In this document: one piece after another, positions 1 to 13,600 of the stretch
Numbering within the stretch: the stretch's first letter is position 1
Layout of the letters: each line of letters begins with the position of its first letter
Source: Ischnura elegans
Lineage: Eukaryota; Arthropoda; Insecta; Odonata; Coenagrionidae
Direction of reading: 5' to 3'
DNA: 64,000 bases
NCBI RefSeq assembly: GCF_921293095.1
Contig: NC_060253.1
Span: 94,257,073 to 94,321,072, forward strand
Notes under the pieces: model-generated
The model's input: only the letters and a program-made list of their open reading frames with translations
Told to the model about the DNA's origin: nothing
Databases searched by the model: none
Translations under genes and position numbers: made by a program

Positions 1-16
1 ACGAACTATTATTTAG

Positions 17-984
17 TCCCTTGGGGATTATTTCCTTTTTCATAAAGAAATTACGGCCATATTGGCTACTTAAACGTCCCTTACCTTAAAATCAGTTGTT
101 CTCACGTGTGGCCATCACCACATAGTTCTGCTGTTGATCTTAAAATCCTTCCTTTTTAGCCGTTTGATGGAATGGATGGGACGGTGGATAAATATAACGG
201 ATCTATTGCTTAAATACGATGTACGGAATATTAGCCGGAAGACCTGTTATGCCTAGGGAAAAATCCTTAAACTAACTATATATTTAAAAGAGGATGTCTA
301 TTTGTGTGTCCGCCATGCATTTCCATGCGGCTGCACGGATTGTGGCCAAAGTTAGTATATAGGTGCATCTCATGCTCCAAAAGACTTTATTGCTTCTTTT
401 TGTTGCGTCCGACGGGTACTTTGCGTCGTTTTCTCATAAACGCTTGTTACATCAGTTGTCACGCAACTTCTGCAGTTGGGCATCCGGCCGGGTAGGCACA
501 CCTCTTGACACGCTCAATGTGAAGACATAACTCAAAAGGTTTTACATTTAACGATTAAGTTCACACGATTTTTTTGGTCTGCGTTCGTACAGATACGCAT
601 AACGATCAATGCTGTGGAGCGGGGTGTAAGCTGATCCCGTGCCCGGTTCACGGAAATCGTTATTTCCAATTTTTTGCAGTTACATAAGTATGCCGTCATC
701 ACACAGTTCACTTACTTCTTGCACCGACACACTTCACCTACTTCATTTCGCTATCTTCTGCTTTTAAGTGTTAAGCAACAGATCCGTTATATTTATCCAC
801 CGTCCCACCCATTCCATCAAAAGGCTGAAAAAGGAAGTTGCATTTTGAAGGATTTTAAGATCAACAGCAGAACTATGTGGTGATGGCCACACGTAAGAAC
901 AACTGATTTTAAGGTAAGGGACGTTCAAGTAGCCAATATGACCGTAATTTCTTCATGAAAAAGGAAATAATCTCCAAGGGAAAT
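17..984. repeat. about 200-bp inverted repeat (arms 17-213 and 772-984)
   Basis: The left arm reads, in reverse complement, almost the same as the right arm. Shared landmarks include the ggataaatataacggatc stretch near 187-205, matched near 783-801, and the Lys-rich start near 956. The right arm lies inside the Helitron-like element and the left arm outside it, so the repeat is not simply a part of that element. Confidence 0.75.
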
Positions 985-1168
985 TCACATTGGCGGTCAT
1001 TGGGAAGTCCAGAGGAGCTGCGTCTCACCTGTTTATAGGCGGGATTTCGTTACATGCTTCTTTGTTCCTTTACCTAAAAATCCTGCTATGTGACCATGAA
1101 TTTGAAGTTCCAAGTTTCTCACATCTGTGGGTACTATCCTTCCCGAGCAACGCCGGGTGGCCTGCTAG
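275..1168 (+). mobile_element. Helitron-like element, copy 1
   Basis: The right end has the Helitron 3' signature: a short GC hairpin around cccgagcaacgccgggt, then CTAG at 1165-1168 followed by T. The left end (tatatatttaaaagaggatg) and the phrase ggctgcacggatt match the known 5' region of insect Helitrons. There is no Rep/helicase coding, so it is non-autonomous. It ends 131 bp before the SLC5 start codon. A second copy lies at 37.9 kb. Confidence 0.7.
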
Positions 1169-1299
1169 TTATGGATATAACGAAATCCCGTTTATAGCAA
1201 AATGGAACGATGGTCTCTGAAATTCGCTATAAGCGAGGTTTACTGAAATTAGGATTTATCCACTCACTAGCTCCAGGCGATCAGTGCTTTCGCCTCCGG

Positions 1300-1613
1300 A
1301 TGGATGACGCAACCGCGGAGGATGTGTGGACCACGGAGGAGTGGTCCACGGTGGAAGAAGAGGAGAGCATCTCCCACGGGCTGCCAACTACGGTAGCCTC
1401 CAAAGTCACACGCCGAGTGGCGAAGTCCATGGCCCTCGTGAAGAAGTTCTCGCCCGTCGATTACGCGGTGTTCTGCACCATGCTGGGCATGTCCGCCACC
1501 ATCGGAATATATTTCGCTTTCTGCGCCAGGCAGAAGCAGAACACCACGTCAGAGTACCTGATGGGAGGGAAGAAGATGGGAATCATCCCGGTGTCCTTGT
1601 CACTCGTCGCTAG
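1300..1613 (+). CDS. SLC5 gene, coding exon 1 (res. 1-105)
   Basis: This exon encodes an acidic N-terminus, the first membrane helix (about residues 53-74, [19 protein letters not shown]) and the block [12 protein letters not shown]. It ends in phase 2 (AG) at donor gtatgta. A possible acceptor (tag ending at 1270) lies 29 nt upstream of the ATG, at the same relative place as the clear acceptor before the paralogous exon at 63221. A non-coding 5' exon upstream of the window is therefore likely (inference). Confidence 0.9.
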
Positions 1614-4600
1614 GTATGTATTTCTTTATAGGGCCACACAGATGGAGAACGCGATATTGGTGCGTTGAGCGAGATTTACATTTTTCACAGTAATATTTTT
1701 AATTTAACCTTAGTGAGGTATATATACTTATCGATATGCCTAGATAACATATTTAACACAAATATAACCCAGGTTGGGTAGTGCACAGTATCGAGGACAA
1801 TGAAAGAGACAAAAAACACTCACAAGACTAAATTTTTGGTAGCACTACCACTAGTACTCCGAAAAAGGTGGTATTGCCACCGAAAATTTAGCCTTGTGAG
1901 TGTTTTTGCGTCTTTCATTGTCTTTTATACTGTGTTTTACCCAACTTGAGTTAAATTTGTGTTTAATTTGATTTTATTTTTAATTTAAGTTTTAACTTTT
2001 AACTTTGTTATTATTTGGGATTAGGTCACTAATAAAATAACTCACTCACTTCAATAAAAACTCACCCACCTGCACTTGGAGAGAGAGAGAAATAGAAAGA
2101 GAGAATAATACAATAAATTTGTGCAACCAAAATTCATAAAGCAATTACATCTATAATTTAAATATTATCCAGATTTACGGCTGATACACCAGTAAGAAGG
2201 TTTACGCTCAGGCATAGGTTTATTGATGGCATAAGGCTACGAAAATATTTACTCCCTCACCTGCCCTTGGAGAGCAAGAAAATACTACTCTAACTTCATT
2301 AGGTCTAAATCATTTCGCAGCTAAAATGAGTACCCTAGAAGCCAAGCGCAGCTTTTATAATTATGCAGTTAAGTGCAGATAATGGTTGGTTGGGTACACA
2401 ATGTTGTTGTGGTAAACGGAGATGAGTAAATCACTCAATCTATGCATATATATTTCACAGTGATTCCCTTAACTCTGCCACAACAATATAGTGCACCCCA
2501 CCAGCCACCTAATCCACGAAATTAAAAATACTGCACTAGTTCCCCTTGGCTTCTATGGTCCTCAATTCTTAGTTTAAATTTTATTTAGATTTACGGCTGG
2601 TATATTACTATCTCACTTTTATTTTTTGAGTTATGTACAGGCAGAGATGCTAACATAATTATTTTGCACCATGATTTTCTTGGCAATTCTTGCTGCCCTC
2701 TTGGAGAACTGTTTTCACAAATGATCAATGTTCAATGATTTAACTGTTGTAACTATTGAAAGAATAGAGAGATGGCACTTTTCCACAGGTTTATTGAGAG
2801 TACGACGAATTTCGACCGTTAGGTCATCATCAAGTAGAATGACCCAACGGTCGAAACGCCTCGTACTATCAATAAACCTGTGGAAAAGTGCCATTCTTTT
2901 AATACTTACAGAATGTCACTTCACCATGTTTCGCCTGCTTCTGATACTTCGATTTAAGTCTTCATCTAAGCGAATTTTTCCGTCAACTGCATATCAAAGT
3001 CCCTCTTTCTTCGTCTAAAAATCACATGATATGGAGACTTGGTACTTTTTATTTGAGGATGACATGAAATTTTGAAATTAGTGTCGGTAATAAAACAATG
3101 GCGATTAAATTAGCAAATCTATTCTTTCCCCATACTGAAAATATTTCAGTCTTCATTACTGTTAATTACTGTTTCCATTTCATTTATATTTATTTGATGC
3201 GGTTCCATCCGATATTTTAAAATAGTTAATATCTTATAATATCCTTCATCAGTTGTTTGAACGAAACTTAACATGAAAGAGTTTCCGAAGGACCTTTATT
3301 TATAGAAACAGTACATTATGCAGTGCCTCTTTCGTAAGACTGTCTCACTTTCGCAGCCAGAAAAAGGCTTCGGTATGGTAAAAGGGCATGGAAATTTTTG
3401 AAAGACTACGGTTTCCTTTTTTATAAATCTATGCACGTAATAAGATTATAACAAATATTTGGAAAATTTTGCCACAAAATTAAATAACATTTCATTAATA
3501 TTTATGAAATATTTTTTTTAATAATAAGAGTCTCCTGTTTACCTCCACCAAGCCTAAAATGAACCTCGATCAAATATCAATTTTGACTTAGACGGGATAT
3601 TCCGCCCGAAAGCTAACTACCCCACATAGATATCTAATAGAATATATATGATATTTTCCACGACACACAGGCTATTAATTCGTTTTCCAAATTTTCAGTC
3701 TCATTTCAGGCATTACTTTACTTGGATTCCCGGCTGAAATATACGTTTACGGCACCCTGTTCACTGTCTTCCACATTGGAATAGCGTTTGCAGCGATCCC
3801 CATTGCGCTGGTTTTTGTACCAGTATATTACAAACTCCAGGTTACATCATGTTACGAGGTAAATGGTTACACTTCTCGCTCCAAAAAATTAAACTCGTTC
3901 AAAGTTGCTCAGACACGAAACCCACAAATAAGTGACCACCACGTGCAAATTTAAATAAAAACCAATTTATTTACCAACAAAAATAATAAGTAAGGTCACC
4001 ATTTGCCTTCATACTATATTAGGAGAACGGTAAAATCGTGTGATGTAAAATATTGCAAAAATAATCACTCCTTAATAAATAACAGATAAATTAACCACGA
4101 TTCAATAATATATAAGCTAGCTATTTACGCTTCTTACAATACTCTTTGTATATTTTATTTTGTGCTCGCTATAATTGGTTTTTCGCTACTTACAGCGTGA
4201 CCAAACGAGTCAAGAAGCAGCTGGTAATATATAAATTCATTGCAAATACATAATAAGTGGGTTATGATGCATATTATTCATACCATTTAATCTTTCTCCC
4301 CATACCATCATCTACAACTTTTAGATCATTGACACTATTCTCAGTTTCAATAAGTCTCGTTAAAAATATAACTGCGATCATTATCACAACCTCAAACTAA
4401 TTATGCATTTATAAATGCCAACTGGTAATTTTAACACATATGACAAAATTTTCAGACACTATATAACAAACCTTTCAGTGGCAAAGATAAGCCGCAATAG
4501 TAGTTTTTATCCGTTGATGGATATCACGTTTTAAATACTTTCCACGCAGTAAATTGTTTTCGTGACCATGTCCTGGGCTTTACGTGGTTTATGGCTCAAT

Positions 4601-7600
4601 CCCTTTCTCCAAAACTTTCGCCAGCATAAAAAACATAAACCGTTGCGAAGGCGACGTGAAATTCAAATCAACCGCTTAAGTTTCCTCATATTAATTGATG
4701 ACTCCATTACATCGGAAGGCTTTACAATTTGTGGTCAAAACTATGGCAAAATTTTCTATTTCTCATTTTTACTCATTTTCAATTGAATCATTTTTACTGA
4801 AAAACCTCTAATGGATGTCCAGGAATTCCACTTTGAGTAAAACACAATATTTTTTTCATTCCTTCCAGTACTTGGAGCGTCGATTTGATCGCAAGGTTCG
4901 ACTGCTTGGTGCGGCATTGTACTGCATTAACAGCGTAAGTTGATTTTGTTTAATCCAATTCCATAAGTAGGGCCCATTTTACCACCTACTTGAGACTCAA
5001 AATCATTTTTTCTCTCGGGATTAGCCCACTTAATTATGCTATGGGCCAGTGACGTCATGGCAAAATTAGCAGTGCCGGAACGCACTTTCCTCAACATTTT
5101 TTTTTTATTGAAATATTACTCTGTTACAAGTTATTATTTACATTTTATTAATTTTTGTTTTGGTTAGGAATGTAGGTATACATTAGAAATTTCGAGGAAA
5201 AGTAACTGTTATTTGCTCAAAAGTGTTATTTTACAATTATGTCTTTTCTTAACCAGTGCCCGAACGGCGTTCCGCCGCTATGACGCCACTGCTATGGACA
5301 GAATATGGTTGACGACTCGATACCGTATTGTGGCATCAGAGACTAACAATGTACAGAACACCCTCCTTCCTTAAGTCGGGAACATTGTAGCCGCTATCCC
5401 GACCGTCACCAAACATTTCGATACAATAGCTCGTAGTCAATCCGTTAATTGAACCTTCGCTCATGTACGCAAACAGTCGTACTCCTCAATACAGATCACC
5501 ATTGTGGCATTTGATCCGTACTTCTACCCAGCCACGGACGTCATACTATTATATTTTTAGCTGAGGAGCACTTTGATGGCATTGGTTACGCTAGATATTC
5601 CGGGTTGCACAGTTCAAATCATTCGGCCTGTGATTCAAGCTGTATAAGGTGTAGCCTCTTCTCCTCATTATTCTCCATATTTCCCCAATCTTGCAATCAG
5701 TATCTTTTTCATAAACATCGTACAAAACACTGTAGTTCCTATCGGGTGCAGAGATCAATCAATTCACTAAATTCCTCACAGCAATCATTTTTGGGACACT
5801 TTAAAGTAGAGAAGTTTAATTATATTTTTTCACCTGCTGCTATTAAAAAGACAGCACGATTAGGGATGAGTGTACAGTACCGTATGAAATGCAAATAGGC
5901 ATAAAAATCCATAGAAATAGATAATAATAGACACAGAAATATGAATACAAATGATGTCTCCATGTTTCTGGGTTTCACCGCGTGGATTTTCTTTGTGACG
6001 ACAGTTTCTCCGGTATTCCAACCGGCGTCAAATCGACCTGAAGACGCCGGTTGGAATACCGGAGAAACTGTCGTCACAAAGAAAATCCACGCGGTGAAAC
6101 CCAGAAACATGGAGACGTCATCTAGACAACGCCGCGGAAAACTACGCATCAACTTCATATGTATACAAATTTCTTTCGCAGCATCTTTTCCATAATCAAC
6201 ATATCCCTTTTTGATGAAAAAATTTTCACAATTGTGTTATTTATTTCACCTTAGCACACTTAGCCCATTTTCAGGCAATTGCTTTACCAAAAGAGACTTG
6301 GCTGTGGTTACGACTGATCAACAGCTCTTGACGGTCCTGATTCTAGCCTCATTTTTAAATTGAGTCGCTTTGGACTGATATGTTGCCGCAGTTATGAGAG
6401 TACCTACCTGTACATCCACTATCCGTTTTGTCAGAAGCAGCAAAAAATGTGGAAAAATTGATGCAGATAATCATTAATACAATAATAAAGCATTAAAATC
6501 AAATACTCTATCATATGCCTTGCTTCAACGTCCTTTTAACACCTCCACCGTTGACAACATGAAAACCTGAGCTCTCTAAAGAACGAGAATTCCACGTTCC
6601 CTAGACCAAATTTCTTCCCTCAGTCAATGACTTGAGGGAGCTGTGGAACGAAAACATACTTGCTTGCCGAATTCGCCGTAAAATTAACCTAAGTTTTTAG
6701 AGAAAAAAATATATGCTCTAATGCCAATTAAATCAATATCGATTTTTTGCCATTTAAGGTTTTAATATAAGTACATTTTTATTGTATTCATATGTTTTAT
6801 TCAAATTTTATGTTTTGGAGACTAGAAAATTGACATGCAAAAATGAAAACAAATGATTTTGGCAAGACACCACGGCTTGCAGTAATAGCAAATAGGTCAC
6901 TTACGTACAAGGTGCTCTCCGCTTTCTAGCTATCTACTACTAGCAACCAGGATCAATTTCAATGTAGTTTCGATCTTCAAAAGCAGAATCACTATAAAAA
7001 TTCCTCAAAAATTTTTTCCTATTGTGGCATGTCATAGGCTCGCTTTCGCCATAGATGGCGACATGAATGGTAAAGCTCCCTGTCTTTTGCTGATATCGCA
7101 GCCAGCCCGAAGGTGAGCCGGTGCTATAAATCTATCCTTTCGGCAGCCCTATTCCTTATCATATGTTTATGATCTAATCTACCACAATATTCTTCCACTT
7201 GCCCAACTTTTTTCTGAATCACGGGGAAAATATCACATACGGACGAACGTGAGAGAGGTTTTCTTATAATTATTCCCTTAGGTGGAATATAAATTCTTAG
7301 CCAAGGTGTTGAAATAGGCCTTTGCCCCAAAGGAAATTACTTGAAGGAAAGATTTCATAACTCCTTTTAACTAAATATTTTAAGTCAGCACATAACGATA
7401 AAACTTCCTCTTTTCTCCAGTAACACAATTTTTGACACCGCCTTCGTTACCCATGCTTATATGACAATCAGTAACTTATTCTGAACACTCCACAATGTAT
7501 ATTCATCTGTTTTATTGATGAAAGAGGTGTGGAATGTACAGTGCCATCTGCACTTCTTTTAAGATGATAATACTAAGAAAACTAACTTGTTGAATAACGT

Positions 7601-10600
7601 ATACTGTAACCGTACGTTTCACTGAAAAATCTAAATCAGGCCAGGTGACTAACTCGTCATCTTGCCCCCGTCAACTTGAACCGGATGATAGTGTTAGGAA
7701 GCTTAGATTCTTATCATTGAACGAATGATATTAAGATAAAAGTAGATAGTAGTAGTGGATAGCTTATTGTTTAAGATATTTATATTTTGTGAGTCATTTA
7801 AGGAAATAATGGTTTATTATTTCTCATTTATCCTTGATTACTTGCGTAAAAACTCCTAAAAATTATAATAAGCTCGGAAAAATCCACGAACTTCATGAAA
7901 AACTTGACATGGTAGAGACGACTTTACTGCGCGAATAATTTCTTTGTAGCATATTGGTTAGTTTTTATTACTATTATGGTGGAGCTACATAGTAGCACTA
8001 GTTAAAATTTAGTAATTCGTCATACTGGCCCAGTATCCCCAACCTAATAGATATATATTTGGTACGGTAATCAGTTCATTTTAGCATTGCCTCTAGGTCA
8101 TTGACATGTTTTTTTTTATTCATTTCAGATTCTATACATTCCAATCGTGATTTACATGCCAGCACTCGCCTTTAGTCAAGGTGAGTAGAACAAAATATGC
8201 CATTGATTGCATAACAAACAAGTCTGAGCAGGCCTATACTGGGTAATTTTATTGGATTTATAAACGAAACTTGAAGATATTCATTTGGCATAGAACAGGG
8301 ATTTATTTCCTAACCCTAGCAAAGGTAAATTATTTTCGCATTATTTTCTGCCATGTAAATAATGTGTATTAATTTCTGGGGTAATTACGACTATATAAGA
8401 ACTAAGTTTCGTGTTTTTATTCCAAATAAAATTCCCCTTATCTGAATCGAATATCTAGATTATTACGAGACTCAACTTTAGAGTGCATTTCATTTTTCTG
8501 AAATCATTATGTGCCATGGCCGGAGATATTATATTCAACTTTCCCAAAAGATGCTTTAGCATTTCGAAAGTAAATATATTCGACGAAGTTGACCATATGT
8601 CCCGACCACCAACATACTGCGGCTGCGATCATAAATTGAAATAAGACACATAGAATGTATCACAGATTTTAAATTTTCCGCGATCGATAAAGAGTATAAC
8701 GAAAGTAACTTAAAAAATAGGTTAGTTGACTGGTAATGTAGTTAATTAACTTATTTATTCCTTAATGCATGTTTATAAATTTTCCTAGAATTTCTAACAG
8801 CATGTTTTGCATGTTCTAGCTTCATAGGCAGATTGCCTTTATGAGTAGAATATAGATTAATCACATATCTTAAGTGTCATATCTTGCATTCATGTAGTGC
8901 GCGTTCGTAGAGGTAAATTTTAACCCTCTAGTGCATGTTAGTGAAGGTTCACCCCTGTCAAGCACCTCTGTAGATGACTTTCAGGGTAATATGCAGATGT
9001 ATATCGTTTATGCTAACCTCAAAGATTCATAAATTTCAAGCGAAAAAGACTAGTCCCTTCTCATAGAACAAAGTACAGAGCCTGAGACTTCCAGGTATAA
9101 ACGTGCTGGCTTGTTTGTTATTGGATAGATGGCTTGCTCAGACAACCGATTGGGTAAAATCACTAGCGGGGTATCTTCCAGGGGTTGGGTGGATCCTCTT
9201 GACCCCTTGGAAGAAATGGAAGGGTCCCCATAAGTACCCTTTCCTCCCCTTCGGCCGTCCCCACGTCCAAGCAAGGTTTCCTATCTCACAACAGTTTCGG
9301 GTTTCGACATCCATCTCATCACCCCGGTGGTCTGCCTCGTCTGCATCTTCTACACTAGTTTGGTGAGTATATGAATGAAATGAAAGTGTAACTTACTGCT
9401 GATAGTAACAGAGAGAGCCTCGTTTAAACAATAAATCATAGATGAAGTCACTGTTTTTATGCTTAATTAGGCTTATTGATGAATGAGGAAAATGATTACC
9501 AATATAGCTATGCTCAGTGTTAGAGGGTAGAATGCTAGGTAAACGAGGGAGAGGAAGGAAAAGAATAGGAGATTTAGATAGAATGAAAGGGAATAGGTAT
9601 TATTGTAAACTTAAGAGGGAAGGGCGTGATGATTGCCAGAGTACCTCGTAAGTACTCCAAGCAAACCTACCTTAATCGGTAGAATACTTAAATTTAATGC
9701 TTAAAAAAATAACTAAACTAAATACTAATGTGTGGCACTCTCAAGATGAATGCTATTTAAAGTTTAGAGGTTGAGAGTTAACCTTCCATCGACTTTTCTG
9801 GATTGGAGCTAACTGCATCTGTTATCATCGTCATCTTTAATGATTTGAAACAGAAATAAGGCTAGAATTTCAGTCGAATGGCACTTCAACGCTACCTTGC
9901 ATGATAAATGTCGGTGGAGGCTTAATTATGCCATTAAAATTCGGCAACATAATTGATTCATATTCAGACTCATACTTCATTGTAAGAGCGGACTCAGGAA
10001 ACATTGAAAAAATTTCTTTTGCTGAACACTAATATGGAGACATCGAGATAATATTTCCTCAATTGGTGCTCAAAGCACGTAAAATCGCTCAGCACACGGT
10101 TATGCCAACTCCTATTCCCATTTCAACGAATTTGCGTTCGAAAAATTATCCAACCGCATTAAGAAGATTTTGGTAGAAAAACTGAATTGGGTGGGTTTTA
10201 AGAGAGTCTTGAGCCTCAATCCCTGAGTAAGGAATGTGATTTACGGAATATAATATATGTCTTCTCAACTCAGTCATTTTTTAACCAAGAAAAGGCAAAT
10301 TTTTAACATGTCCGGCACATCACGACTGGTAAACACTTGACGCTAGTCCACTCGTTGCACTTCATACAATGGGTAGCGTAATTACATAAAAGCCTTTGAT
10401 GTTTGAAAAAATATCGGGCTAGATGGAATATGAATTTTCGGAGGATAGGTTTCAAATAACTTCACAATTCATAAAAAAATTATTATTTCCCCTTTTATAG
10501 GGCTATTCATCTTTCATGAATTAAAACAAGCGTATGAGATTATTTCAAACTGAACTAGGTCATTAGATTTGGCTTAAAATTAAATAAAAATTTTAAGCAA

Positions 10601-13600
10601 CCAAGAAATCACAGAGAATTTCTTTACCAAGAACAGTAGGAGCTCTCTTAGTGTTTCAAGCATAAAGAGAATAAAAATCACAATTTTCGAAAAACTTTTT
10701 TGTATAAACCGTTTGTAACGAGCAAGAACCAATTCTCTCAAAATCGGATATTGTCGGAAGACTAATCATTTTTCGTGCAAATTGACCCATTACCATTTAT
10801 ACTAAATAAAATGAGGCAGTAATTCCTACCTATATTTTAAACTTTGAGGCATGCCAACAATACGTTCCTTGAGTTTTACGGAGTGTTGTTACATTATAGG
10901 GAGGCTTAAAAGCAGTCGTGTGGACAGACAGCTTACAAGTGGTACTGATGTTTGGGTCCATGATGGCGGTGATCTTCATTGGAACATACAAGATAGGAGG
11001 CATTGGCACTGTTTTCGAGAGGAGCAATGAAGGCGATCGTATTGAGTTTTTCAAGTAAGTGTGAATATAAATCTGATAATCACTATTAAAAAAACGGCAA
11101 TATGTTTTCATTGTGAATATATGTAAATAATATTGCATGATTATTCGACTTTTAAAAATACTTAATTCTTAAATTTTCCAAACTGTATTTTCTGCTATGA
11201 ATTTGAAATGAAATTGATAAACAACCACATCTAACATGCTTATCAAGGTTCAAATTCAATCTACTTGGCGCCGTACCAATTACTTCACCTTTTCAATTTT
11301 CATTCTGAAAGTAACTGGATTAAATAAATAAGGGAGTTTGTACTAACTGCCATTGCTTCGAAGGTTTCTTTAATGTCGGACAAAAAATTGGCTTTTTATC
11401 TCTTGATCTCTATGCATAATATTTAATCAAAGTCTTAGAGTGTTGGACTTGATAAATTTTTAATGCAATATTTTGCCAACGTTTCGGTATACGAGGTGTG
11501 TGAGAAAAGTAATGAGACTGGAAATACTGCGGGTAAACTGGCAACGTTGTGTCTACCGGCCTGTGATATACCGATTTGTTTATGTGTGCAAGTTTCCTCT
11601 GTGCCCGTTTCAACTCCATAGAGCTAACACATTATTTTTGACAGCGCCATCAATGAAGTTGTGTTTTTATTGTGTGCTACAAAAATGGAGTATCGGAATT
11701 TAGAGCAACGTTGTGCGATAAAGTCTTTTGTAAAACTTGGTGAATCCGCGAGTGAGACTTTTGAAAAGTTGAAACCAGCCAATGGGGAACATATCTTGTC
11801 AAGAGCACAAGTTTTCCGCTGGCCATTTTTGGAAGGCCGAGAACACGTTCAAGATGAACCTCACTCAGGAAGACCTTAAACTTCAAAAACAAACGAAAAA
11901 TGTGAAAGTGTGATGGTTCTTGTGAGCTAAGACCGTCGTTTAACATTAAGAAAGATGAGTGTACAATTAAATTTAAACACTTTCCCCGTGCATCAAATTT
12001 TGACGGACTATTTGAACATGCGAAAGATTTCTGCTAAGTGTGATTCATGTGAGACCAGACATTGCAGACAAGTGGATGCTTCACAATAACAATGTCCCGT
12101 GTAACACGGCAATTTCCATTGATGAATTTTTGACCTCTAAATGCATTCCTGTTGTTCTTAGACCCCCCTATTTACCTGACTTAAGACCTTGTGACTTTTT
12201 CCATTTCCCGAAATTGAAACATGTCCTCAAAGGACATCATTTTGGAATTCTGGAGAACATCCAAAAGACTGTGACCGATCAGTTAATATCTATGCCATTT
12301 TAAGACCTCCAGCACTGCCACCAAGAGTGGGAACAATGACTCCATAGGTATATAGCTGCCTAAGGGAACTATTTTGAAGGGAAATTATTGCTTGAAAAAA
12401 AATAAAATATTTAGCTAGTACAAAATCAGTCTCATCACTTTTCTACTTATCACCTCGTATTTATACGCCTATAACAGGGATTTAATGTATTAAGTGTCCT
12501 CTTGGATTGTTGTCTATAATTTCAATATCCGATGCTCCAAAAGATGCGTAAAAAATTAGGAAAACAGCAAATCAAGTTTCGCTCGTTATTAAAGTTGAGT
12601 TGAAGAGATACCGTTGTATATGCAGTTTCGTTTGATTTGAAATTAAAAAAAAACTCTCACCTTTGCAACTAATCTATTAAATAAGTAATCGATGTCTTTC
12701 TGTGAACGCAGGTTACTTCACAGCGAATCTTTCGAGTGAAAAAAATCTTAAATACAGTTGTACTAATATTTGATAGTTTAAATTTCAATACAAATTGTAT
12801 TGCATGAAGTGGCATTTTTTTAAATTCTCAATTGATCTGACTGTAGTGACCAAAGATCACCCCTAAAAATCCCTTCACGCTCTTCTTTTTCTACAGCATG
12901 AGTTTCGACCCAACGATTCGGCACACATTCTGGAACATAATTTTCGGATATTTCTTCTCTTGGACGAATAACTGCTCGACAAATCAGGGGATTGTACAAC
13001 GATTTCTCGCCATGCCATCAATGAAACGAGCCCAAATGTGAGTACTTAAAATACTTAAATATCAGAACACAAAAAAGATAAGCTCCTAAGGCCCGGTTAC
13101 ACGACACATTATCACCTACGTTTTAGTGCCTGATTGCATGAATGACTTTTGTTGACCGGAACGCATCATGTACGAATCCATGAACAAAATTAGAACATGT
13201 TCTATTTTCTGCACACACGTTTGTACAAGTGGAGTGGTTACAAGGTGTATTTTGGCGTTCATTCTCGCGTTCATACATTTAGACATTAACTCGTACGGGT
13301 TAATATACCGTGTAACCAGAGATTTCTTGAACATAGATATAAACTAATTTCATCTACTTGAAAAAAATGGAACTGCACTTTTGCGGACAGTATATCTTGC
13401 TTTCCAATTTAAGCGGATGAAAACATCGGCAAAAGAAGAGTGACTTTCAGCTGATACTTCTCTAGATAAAACAAACTCACCCCACCAATCCTTGTCCCCA
13501 ATGAAAGCTGTAAATGGATAAAAGATAGCTAAATGAATCGTTAAAAATACCATTTTCCGATTGTTTTAGGAGGGATTTTTTTCATCCTTGCCTAGCAAGG

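Noticed and set aside
1210-1299. Upstream ATG at 1210 as the start of the SLC5 gene
   Set aside because: The paralogue at 63246 aligns with the ATG at 1300, and a likely splice acceptor ends at 1270, so 1210 is probably intronic.
5820-6195. Overlapping open frames of 84 and 112 codons on opposite strands
   Set aside because: They translate the two arms of one palindrome; the repeated peptide is a mirror artefact.
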